Both the position numbers and the translations under genes were made by a program. A DNA stretch of 64,000 nt from Hypomyces perniciosus. Taxonomy: Eukaryota; Ascomycota; Sordariomycetes; Hypocreales; Hypocreaceae. The stretch covers positions 2,790,001 to 2,854,000 of the forward strand of contig SPDT01000003.1 in the NCBI GenBank assembly GCA_008477525.1. The letters are read 5' to 3'. Below the pieces are notes generated by a model that worked only from the letters and a program-made list of their open reading frames with translations, did not search any database and was not told the origin of the DNA. Shown here one piece after another: positions 24,360 to 33,489 of this stretch. The first letter of the stretch is position 1. The number at the start of each line of letters is the position of its first letter.

Positions 24360-25018
24360 GTAAGCTTATGAGCACCGTAAACAACCTCGCAGCAAAGCTG
24401 GACAGGGCCTTCAAGACAGCTACTCGCGCTGTCGTCCCGGTATGGAAAACCGCCCCCATCCCGATACTACACGGAGAGTCCGGCATCCTGCCCGCGCTCA
24501 CGGCTCTTGCCCAGACAAAGCTCAGGAGCTCGGCGCGCCTTGCAGGCCTCGACCGTGCCCACCCTCTGGCTAACAGGATCGATGGTCTGACCACATACAT
24601 ACTCCTGACACATTTACAGAGAACAGCCGACTGGCTGGCCCATCAGACCCACCCTTCTCGCCAAGAAACCCCGCTTCGTCCAAGCAGGACCAAACTTCGA
24701 AACGTTAGGAAAGGAAACGGCTACACAAAAACACCTCGAACTGATAAACTCACTTCCAGCCACAGCAGCCGCAGTATACTCAGATGACTCTTAACTCAAC
24801 ATCAGGTCAGGTTGGGGAACTGCTGTGTACTACAGGGCGAGAGCCCACAAGAGCTTCGGACCCCTCGCCAACGCGGAAGTGTTCGATGCAGAAGCCATAC
24901 AAGCCGCCCAAGTGATGAACAGCAGCCGAACTTGCAAGGGACGACCCCAGAATCGGTGAAGTACACATTTTTTCTCGACAACACATTAGTGGTCAGAGGC
25001 CTACTTAGTGAAGCCCCC
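24360..25018 (+). mobile_element. LINE (Tad-like) fragment: end of RT and RNase H part
   Basis: Plus-strand text gives the post-RT segment of a fungal LINE ORF2 (NLAAKLDRAFKTATRAVVP, WKTAPIPILHGESGILPAL, ARLAGLDRAHPLANRI). Next come RNase H-like motifs in shifted frames (IYSDDS, GWGTAVYYRARAHKSFG, LANAEVFDAEAIQAA, FLDNTLVVRGLLSEAP). It is truncated on both sides. The right end joins directly to a kinase fragment of opposite strand at a C6 tract near 25017. A missing 3' end is not what target-primed insertion produces, so a rearrangement is likely. Confidence 0.7.
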
Positions 25019-25830
25019 CAATGGCCGTGAATGCCTCGTACCAGTCTTTCCTTTTGTCCCGGAGGTGCCTCCTCGTTGCTCTCTTATGGCAAGGTCAAGG
25101 TCGATCAAGAACGCTGGACAGGAGGCGTTATCTTTGTGTTCATTTATTTTCACATTTTTGACTGAGATGTCTCTGTGGAGAAAGCCAGCCCGTACAAGGA
25201 TTCTTGTCCGTCGATATAAGCTTGCTTGGTAAATCGCCTTCCCATAGTCAGGAAGCATGAGACGCTGATGTACTCGATTTGGCAGTGCGCCGATGCTGAC
25301 ATTTGTTGAAGATACTGAAAAGGATTGCTTGCTCGGCGGCAAGGCGGCGTTAGTTTCGCTGGACGGTCGTCTCACACCAGTGCTGCGGGTTTAACCTGCG
25401 CAGTGAACATCAACCACGTTTGCACTTGGTACTAGCATTGAGCGACCAAGTCAGTAATTAGTAGCCATTAAGACGTCCAGTCCCTTGCGGACATTGATTG
25501 CAACATCGTCATCAGCAACAACAACGAGAATAGTCTCATGATGATAGTACCGCGCCACATTATCACTCCTTTCTCAATTGCTTCATAGAGTAACTCAACT
25601 TGCTCAGTGTATTGGCACGAGTCTTTGATAGCAATTGTCACGCTCGAACCTTTCTCGTAATGGGCTCTCCAATATGTTGTCGCCTGACCGATAATGCAGC
25701 GCGCTCGCCTCATTGTACCACTCGCTTCACGATGTGACTATGGCTGGTCCATATCCAAGCTTCTCCTCGCTCATCCAGAGGAACCCAAGAAGTGTATTCT
25801 CATGAGCGTTCCGCGCAGCGTAAATCTCAA
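25010..25830 (-). pseudogene. FunK1-type kinase fragment
   Basis: Minus-strand segments in shifting frames read LLGFLWMSEEKLG, TTYWRAHYEKGSSVTIAIKD, LLYEAIEKGV, then RAGFLHRDISVKNVKINE, AFLIDLDLAIREQRG and KGKTGTR. The order matches the FunK1 family (upstream lobe, HRD loop, DLD motif). At least three frameshifts are present. The fragment ends abruptly at about 25017 against the LINE piece, removing the C-terminal lobe. It is not the same copy as the kinase at 20.8 kb, which lies on the other strand. Confidence 0.65.
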
Positions 25831-26234
25831 GACAAAGTTACGGGTATCTTAAGCAGCAAGCCACCCCACCCCCCTTTCCCCCGGGGGGGCAGCGTTGCAA
25901 GATCAATCCATGCGGACGGGTAACTTTAAAGCTCGCTAGGTACAAGGATATGCGACCAGCTATATCTGAAATACGGAGTACTCTTTCACCTGATAGTTAG
26001 ATGTGGAGCTGTTGTACTGTTAGGGAGGTGGTGTGTCTTCGGCGACCGCGATTCATGCCACAGCTTTCCGCAGGCACTCAAAAGGACTTCACACTATTGT
26101 ATGTACAAATGAGGTTAGTCTGCTTCAGCGACAAGACTCAACATCAGCACGACAGAAGAAGCCGAGCTAGATGAAGACATGACTTTATAGTTGAAGGTGG
26201 ACAGCAGCCTTCACATTCGTCAATACTCTAGGAA

Positions 26235-28440
26235 ATGGCTTCTCAGCTTTCGGTCACGCCGAAAGGCTCGGAATCACAGCGTGTAAAGCTACATCTTGCC
26301 CTCAATAAGTGGGGAATCAGCGAAGATGAGTGGTCGGAAGTCTTCCCTGGGCAGCGCTGCCATTAAATCAAATATATCAAATAAATACGTACCGAAGTGA
26401 CCTGTGTAATATATCAAATCCAATCAAATAAGATGTATTATTATACGTAAATTGTATACTTAGGTACATCTCATTTGATTCGATTTGATATATTACACAG
26501 GTCACTTCGGTACGTATTTATTTGATATATTTGATTTAACGGCAGCGCTGTCCCTGGGAATATACCTCAGAGTTCTCTAGATGATCTGGTAAGGTTTGCC
26601 CAAGGGTACCTTTGGCAACAAGCCAAGCTTGCGTTAGAGCAGGCCAGAAAACAGTTCGTGGGATCTTCAACAAACCGTCGTGGGGCACGGTCAGATACTG
26701 CTGTAAACAAACAGATCATAGGGATCGCAAAGAAAATTATTCATGGTATAAAATAACCTTGATTCCAGATTTGTGTCGTCTTTCTAATGATTTTAGGCAA
26801 CTATAGCCACGCTAAGGACAACAACAGCCCTTCACGACAAACAGATGAGAAGACCATCATCGTGAGAGATTCGGGGTCGAGCAAAACGACAGTGGACCAA
26901 TCCTTAACTCCTACAGGATGACTGACCATTCCGATGATCCGTTTGATAAGTCACTGTCGGCAGTCCCTTCTCCTGAGCAACGAGAATATCGACAGAAGCG
27001 GGGAGGTGACAATTTAGCGCAAGACGCAAAACGATCCAGAACCGGACATGCTACTACATCTACACCACTACAGACGCCAATCAGTCAAAAGAGAAATCTA
27101 TTCAGTCATGTGATAGGTGATGAGGGAGCCGATAGCTGCATTAATTCCACACATTACGGTGGCATCCATACATCAAACGAGCCGTCGTCTCAAGGGCTTG
27201 TTTCTACACCGGCGCCGAGGGCGTGCAGTCTGCCCAGTAATCAGACATGAGAGTGCTCAAGGCACAAGGATACCAATGCGCCGATGCAGTCATCACTTCA
27301 TTACCATGCCATTGCGTTATCAGATGATGAAGACCATGGTGTTACATTACGGAACCGCTATTCGGTCAGCGACGAACATTTAAGATGTCTTAGGGATCCC
27401 CAGGGTCTGCTAAACGACGCGATTGTGGACAATGCGTTAAGAATTCTCGAACATGTTGCAGGGGAGGAAATTTGTGTCATTGATTCACAGAGCTCAGGCA
27501 CTCTCTCATCTTGGCACTTTGGCTCGCCGGTCGAAGATAATTCAACCGATATTCGTTGAGGGAACATCTCACTGGGTTCTCGGAATTCTGGGCAGTCACC
27601 ATGACTTCTTTCAGATTCACGATTCACTACCAGAAGTCCACCACCAAAGAGAGGCCCAGAAAAAAGCCCTGGATTTTTTTTGGAAATAACTTTCCACATG
27701 AGGACAAGCCAGAAGTTGTCTACAACTCACCCATAAGACAGACGGACAAATCTGCCTGTGGTGTTATCTCTACGGCCCTTGGTTATCATGAAGCAGCTGG
27801 AATTCCCATTCCAGCGAAGATGGAGGTTGCTTTATGGCGTTGCGTGCTTCTAAGGCTGCTAATGCCACTGTCGGAGCAATCAACTCAGAGCGTGCCAGCA
27901 GGTGCAGCGATAAATTTGCCACAGGAAGCGACGCTAGCTGATGTTCCAATGCTCATGCGAACAATAGCCGAAAGCGCAGTGTCGAAACTCCGGCAACAGA
28001 GGAGATCATTCGTGACGGCGAGCCCGATTCTTCGCGTTGTCCAAGCAATCAGGAACCGTATTTTGGAGAAAATGGCATCTAACACAGACATAAAAATCAG
28101 CGAACAGATAGCTGAAGCAGCAGAAAGACTCCACCAAGCAGAGATTTTCCTGGTTAAGGAGATACCAAGCTGGACATAGAAGATGAATTGTTACCGCAGA
28201 CTGTTAGTGATATCGAAATACATCTAAAGAGCTAGGAAGGTGGGAACATGTAAAACTTGGAAAATTATTTTGAACTCTAGAAGATTCGCCCACCATTGGC
28301 ATTATTGTTTCTTCAGAAAGACGGAAGCGCCATGTTAGTGTTGTCTCTCTCGACGCGGAACGCATTTTTCGCAAATCGGCCTCAGGTGGGAGAACTCGAG
28401 AAAACCATCAAATTTTGGAGCAACGTCCGTTGAGATGACT
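26235..28440 (+). pseudogene. Ulp1/C48-like protease gene, split by a MITE
   Basis: ATG at 26235 begins MASQLSVTPKGSESQ; the frame is interrupted inside EDEWSEVFPG by the MITE at 26352 and resumes with NIPQSSLDDLVRFAQGYLW. A likely intron (26749 to about 26805) follows. Later parts carry a cysteine-protease-like core: LLNDAIVDNALRIL, HWVLGIL (His), FFQIHDSLP (Asp) and RQTDKSACGVIST (Gln and catalytic Cys), the C48 SUMO-protease arrangement. Further lesions are TGA at 27248, a frameshift near 27530, one in a T8 run near 27675 and one after 28165. After 28180 coding-like text continues in other frames (TIGIIVSSERRKRHVSVVS). In life it would cleave a ubiquitin-like protein; here it is dead. The 3' end is uncertain. 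Confidence 0.65.
26352..26550. mobile_element. hAT-type MITE, copy 1, with 8-bp target duplication
   Basis: A 199-bp foldback element. The ends are CAGCGCTGCC and their inverse, and the terminal inverted repeats run for about 75 bp almost perfectly (including TACGTACCGAAGTGACC). It is flanked on both sides by TCCCTGGG (26344-26351 and 26551-26558). Eight-base duplications and CAG ends are hallmarks of hAT elements. It has no coding capacity. Confidence 0.92.
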
Positions 28441-28763
28441 GTCGCAAGATTTGATTGGTAGAAAACACCGCTTGTGACCCCCGACGGGCAAGACGAAGTT
28501 AGTGATCTTACGGAGTACTGTCAACACATGATGATTCCCAGTCTATATTTCCAAAAGGGCTAATGCTTCCCAGCCCGTTGGCAATGAATACTATTAGCAA
28601 CGACCAATCGATGCTCGAGGAGATACACATGACTGGCCGGAGAACTGTTTGTTCTGAATTCTTCAACCATCGATGTCATTGGGGAGCTGGGCATGTGTTC
28701 GCTGAAAGTTTGACATCGCGGAAGACATAATCGCATTTATTCATCAAGAGAAATCCCAACGTG

Positions 28764-28965
28764 TCCGAAGTGTCTATCAATCACAGATCAACGGTATGAG
28801 GGGACATAGATATGTAGATGACTTGGAAAATGATTGTATTGAAGGAGAACAGATACGTAATTGACTCGTGGTCTTACGGATCCGGTTTTTGGATGACGAT
28901 GACACCGTCATAGATCGGTACCGAGCATCGGATCTAATCTTGAATCCATTCCTGACATTGACAGT
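28764..28965 (+). repeat. Repeated gene-tail segment, copy 1
   Basis: The start of this segment (ATCAATCACAGATCAACGGT, then GGACATAGAT...GATGACTTGGAAA) is found again at about 51969-52025. Its end (CCATTCCTGACATTGACA) resembles 36426-36441 and 52166-52180. It carries readable text (YQSQINGMRGHRYVDDLEND) and is probably the 3' part of the Ulp1-like gene family, cut at 28973 by the LINE fragment. Confidence 0.5.
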
Positions 28966-28973
28966 ACCCTACA

Positions 28974-30150
28974 TTGAGCTCACCAAGTATAGAAAAGGGC
29001 AGTGAGTGCATAACGCTACCCTGCGACGACACGCGCTTCACAATTTGGCCTAGTTGGGCACCCCTTGTCACCCAGCTCCGGGCCAAGTCCGCTGACCCCC
29101 CTACCATGTGTAAACCGTCCCAATATGGAGAAACAATTAATACTCAGAACTGGATTATCTCCTTCAAAGGCGAAGCCGTGGCAGGTTTCAAACTCTTCGG
29201 CTGCTCGGGTCCCGCAAAGAGACTCACATCAAAAGCACAAGTCACTCAATGCGACAAATGCTTAGGCCCAAGAGCATGCAACCGTACAGAACGCTGCGAG
29301 AACTGCGGCAAACCAGCACATGGAGACTGCAACAGCCTGGTGCAATGTGCCAACTGCAATGGATCATGCATATCCACAGCGCTGAACTGCCCTGCCCGCC
29401 CGAAGCGTAAAGACGGCAAGGTCGAACGCCCCACCAGGACGCAACTCCCGGCCATCCAGAAACTGGGGGCAGCAGAGTTCTTAAAAACCAACCCTAGCAC
29501 GTCCACAGAGAAGCCCAGGACTATACTTCAAAGAACGGCTCAGAGCGGAAGCATGCCCACTCCTGCCCCTACGAACGAGAATACGACCATGGGTCCGACC
29601 TACGAAGGCACTCCAATCCCCTCGGCATTGGCCAGGAGTTCCTTTACCCCCCGACCTCGAAGATCTGCTGGCCAACAGGCCCAACCCCCAGCCCAGGCCC
29701 TGCCAGAGCATGGCACCTCATCGGAATCCCCCATCTGCATCCCCTCGGACGCTCCGTCTCCAACAGAATCGACCTCTGAGGTCGTCGAGGAATATACGGA
29801 CATGGACGCTGAATGAATAACCCGCCCCGAAGATCAAACCGCCGAAAATCTAACCTGAAGATCTTACAGGCGAATGTGGGAAGGATACAGCCTTACCACG
29901 ACACTACCCTCTCCCTTGCCTGGGAAGGTAGGTACGACATCATCCTGATCCAAGAGCCATGGGTGAGACGGGACCCCATAACCCACCGCAGACAAACCAA
30001 AACCCACCCTGGCTATCAAAGTTTCAACCGAATCAACGACTGGTCCAACACGACCCCCTCGGTTCTCACGTACGTCAGGACCTCCACCAATATACCGGCA
30101 ACACAGCTTCGGCTTATGGGCATCAAGGACTGCAACATCGACCTTCTTGT
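28974..30150 (+). mobile_element. LINE (Tad-like) fragment: gag zinc knuckles and start of endonuclease
   Basis: The first frame (to 29816, about 280 residues, open) is the C-terminal part of a LINE ORF1. It has TRFTIWPSWAPLVTQLRAKS, then zinc knuckles CDKCLGPRACNRTERCENCG and CNSLVQCANC, followed by a Pro/Thr-rich tail. The second frame, starting at 29813 and overlapping the first by 4 nt, opens an apurinic-type endonuclease (LKILQANVGR, YDIILIQEPWV, THPGYQSFNRINDW, PSVLTYVR). It stops at about 30150 where the sequence switches to an opposite-strand kinase. Both ORFs are free of stops up to the junction, so this copy is younger than its surroundings, yet 5' and 3' truncated. Confidence 0.82.
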
Positions 30151-31611
30151 TGTCATCGAGAGTTGACACAATCTCTGCAGCTTTGATTCTGAATGGTCCT
30201 CTCACATCAAGCATCCGATACACCAGATATTCCACCACAATCCCCTGGTCCAGCCTCTCTCTATTGTCAGCAACTAATTGAAGCCAATCCATCATCCGTT
30301 TGTGGTAATCGCTCTCTGGATCTGACACCTGATCAATAGCCCAGCTTTGGCGTTTGCTTTCCGGAAATTTGATCTTCCCAAGCACATAGAGCATTGTGGT
30401 GCCCAAGGCCCACATGTCCCCTGGGAAACCACGTGTTTGACTGGTGACGAGATCCGGGGGAAGGTACCAAGGCGATCCTCCCGGTGCCCTCTCCTTTTTA
30501 CCAGACGTGGCCATGCCAAAGTCGAGAAGTGCAGCGCCTCGCTCAGGCGAATATGCAATATTTCTTGGTTTGATATCGTTCTGAACAATCTGCTGCTCCT
30601 CGAAGTAAGCAAGGGCGGACGACGTATCACGAAGAATTTTATACACGTCAGGTAGTTCAAATGGTGAAGTGGTCCCTCTGAAAGGGATGGAGGGAGAAGC
30701 TCCATGTATATCGCTAATAGGCGACCATCGAAGGCCTTGAGTGACATGATGTTTCTCTATCCGAAGTTAGGGGGGATTTTGAGAGCGCGATTTAGCACAG
30801 AGACCATAAAGGAACTTACGTGATGCAACTTTTCTAGAACCATCTTTTCCCGTTTCCAGAAGTCTGCGGCGCGAGCCAGACCATCGGCTGACTTGCCTTT
30901 GCACCTGAGAACTTTCGCGACGACCTTGCCTGATATTGCAGAATGCTGGCAGGTAAAGACGCTCGTCGAAGATGTAGCACCGAGCTGCTCAATTCGCCTG
31001 AGCTTATACGTGACTGGCCCGTTTGCTGCGGACTCCCTTCGAAGACTAGCACTGCTCGTCTGAGGCGAATTGATGTCGGCGGACCGGACGACAGCTACCT
31101 CTCCATCCAAGAGATCTAGAAGTGGGGCAATGGCAGCCTTCATGTTGCAACCGATGTCTCGGGAAGGTGTTGATACCGGGCCGTGATTGACGTCAGCAAC
31201 GGGTTCCAATGCTGCCTCCAATAGCTTCGCGGAAGGAGCGATGAGATTTTGCGTTACACCATCTTCTAGCTTTTGTCGCTTAGAAGCCACTCTTCTACCA
31301 TTGCCATCATCTCTGCTATCACTAGGCGGTCGTTTAGTCGATGTTGAAACACCTGTTGGAGCGCTATGAATTGAGACGCTTAAAGGTCTCCGCAGTACTA
31401 AGAAATCGATAAGATGCTGCTCAACGCTATTGCCTCCATCACCACCTGCCGAAATTCTCCATATGCCAGGCGAAATTACTTGACATTTCGAATATGCGAT
31501 GCATTTCTGGCTCGATGAAGATCTAAGGTCGGTTAGATGAACTTCAGTAGCTGACCAATTGAAGAACAGACAATCGTCGTCGGCCGGATTGTACAAGATT
31601 TGGTACTAAAG
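30150..31611 (-). pseudogene. FHA-like plus serine/threonine kinase, frameshifted and 3'-truncated
   Basis: The minus strand from a CTTTAG splice acceptor near 31612 reads an FHA-like N-terminus (LYNPADDDCLFFNWSATEVH). Then come a Ser/Arg-rich linker (RPPSDSRDDGNGRRVASKRQ) and a kinase domain: LRRIEQLGATSSTSVFTC, VVAKVLRCK (ATP-binding Lys), an intron at 30819 (GTAAGT...GATAG), MSLKAFDGRLLAIYMELLPP, IVQNDIKPRNIAY (loop with Gln for His), LLDFGMAT (DFG), WYLPPDL and GDMWALGTTML. A one-base deletion in a T run near 30695 shifts the frame. The C-terminus is lost after EIVSTLDDN, where LINE sequence follows. The first coding exon is not found. Confidence 0.75.
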
Positions 31612-33007
31612 TTCATACGCTATCAAGCGTGGAGACGGCTTTTCGCAGGAGGGGTCATAGAATGGCAAACTGATGATGAAATCGACGTCCTGGGTGCGCT
31701 GTACCACGCCAATCATATCACAACCGCCGACGCTTTGACCCCGATAAAAGTTGGATAACCCTCCTGGAAAAAGTTGAAGAATATGGAACAGCTGCTAGGA
31801 TTGAAAAGAAACCCCGACATAGAAGCCATTCGAGTTGATTATAGTTTTAATTAAAGAAGTTGTTGAATCTAGCAGGAAAAGCAAGCCAAATCCGTCAGGA
31901 TCCGGTTTCAGAGATCGGGTAGGTGGAATCTAGGTTTGAAGGAGTGACTTTACAAGATGCGCCAAGGACTATATATGCTGCTCCCTCAAGGGCCAATTAT
32001 TCTAGGTAGATAGAAGTACAGATTGTCAACCAATATTCATTAAGACATTGCTATCTAGAATTGTCGACGGAAATGACCACTCAGGTGCAGCGTCAGACTA
32101 AGATGCCAATCACCCACTTTAGACATATAGAATTGTCCATCCTTATTCAATTATCATGACCTCCAGTTCTTGCAGCTCAACAAGAATATCTTTCCTACTC
32201 TCAACATGCTGTTGCGCCTGTGTTATTGGCACATAATACCAGCCTTTTGAAGGTATCGCCCAATATCGCGATTCCTATTATCTATAATTGTTGGGTTCTA
32301 CAGTCATGTAATCAGCGTATTTACATTACCCCACTCAATTGATCATGCTCTTCCTATCTGTTTCCTACCCAGCCTTTTTGTTATTAACAACGGGAGACCA
32401 AGACGCGCTTCTGAAACGCGTTTAATTAATTAGGGCGGCGGGCCCCATTCCCGATCTTCGTGTATTCATAATTGTTGAATTGTACAGTCACAGAGGCCGC
32501 CTGCTAGGCCGGTAATTGCTGGGGAATGCTATGGGTGGTTGCCGTGTGGTTTCATTGGTTGACCATAGCATATCTGGCGCATGCCATCGTCATTAAGTAG
32601 CTTTGCCGAGAAAAACCGATATTCAACAATATTACCAAAAAGCGAAAAGCATATATTCATAGAGCATTGGCTGCCTCATTCATCATTTAAAAGAATAAAC
32701 ACTCAACATAAATCACAATCATAGATCCGTCCTTTTTGTAGGTTCGAACAAAAAAACCTAGATTCCTTTTTTTCCCTTCCTTTGACAATCGCCCAAAGTT
32801 TGATTGGCTGTCAGAGCTCCTGTTCTAATAACAACTCCCGCCGAAGGGCGGCTCCTGAAATAGGCGACAACAAACGCATCTCCAATCGACCAAACTGACC
32901 GTCTAGGGCCTTTTATATGCTCCTTTTCCTGAAAAAAAAGGACATAAATAAGGAGTGTTCTCAGCTGCACCGATATTTAGAGGGACATCATCTTACAACA
33001 ATCATAT
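31612..33007. other. Mostly non-coding; one short coding-like remnant
   Basis: At 31610-31770 the plus strand reads FIRYQAWRRLFAGGVIEWQ and ends DALTPIKVG before TAA; the family is unknown. From 31860 to 33000 the DNA is AT-rich with no recognisable gene, element ends or RNA genes. Confidence 0.4.
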
Positions 33008-33489
33008 ATGATAGAAGCAGCCATGAGTGGTCTACTAGCGAAGGCAATCAGCAAGAAGATTCTGGGAGAAACACTCCAGAACAAGTTTGGAAAGGAGGTA
33101 CGTGGGCATGGAAAAATTCCACCCTTCAATAAGCCAGCAAAGTCTAACATGTTCTGTGATAGGACCCCTACTTTGAGCAAGTCCCCGCGACAAGACTTGA
33201 TGGAAGGCCCACCGGCAAGCTCAAGAAGCGCAAGAAGGCTGTGCCTCCTGGGATTTTAGAGCACGATGGACAAGTCTTGACAAAGGTCAAGAGACGGGCC
33301 CATCGGCTCGATATGTGCCTTTTCAACTTCCTAGGAATTCGCTTCGGTTGGAGCAGCGTCATCGGACTAATCCCTGCGTAAGTCACCATACCAGTTCTCA
33401 ACCAGGGTCGCATTACTAATATGGGTTTTGATGATAGTGCTGGCGATGCGCTAGATGCCTTCATGCAGTGCTGCATAGACACGCTATGA
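33008..33489 (+). pseudogene. DUF4112 protein gene truncated by the hAT element
   Basis: Exons 33008-33097, 33163-33377 and 33438-33489 join in frame across two introns (GTACGT...GATAG and GTAAGT...GATAG). The product starts MIEAAMSGLLAKAISKKILG and continues NKFGKEDPYFEQVPATRLDG, KKRKKAVPPG, LTKVKRRAHRLDMC, FNFLGIRFGWSSVIGLIPAA and GDALDAFM. This is the N-terminal half of the fungal DUF4112 membrane-associated family. At 33466 the sequence enters the hAT terminal repeat and the frame stops at 33487-33489, so the second half of the domain is missing. The function of the family is not established. Confidence 0.75.

Noticed and set aside
29864..30150. C-terminal extension of the kinase frame into 29864
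   Set aside because: After the junction near 30150 this frame is antisense to the LINE endonuclease and only fortuitously open.
32741..32756. GGTTCGAAC, resembling a tRNA T-loop
   Set aside because: No acceptor stem, D-arm or anticodon arm can be folded around it.
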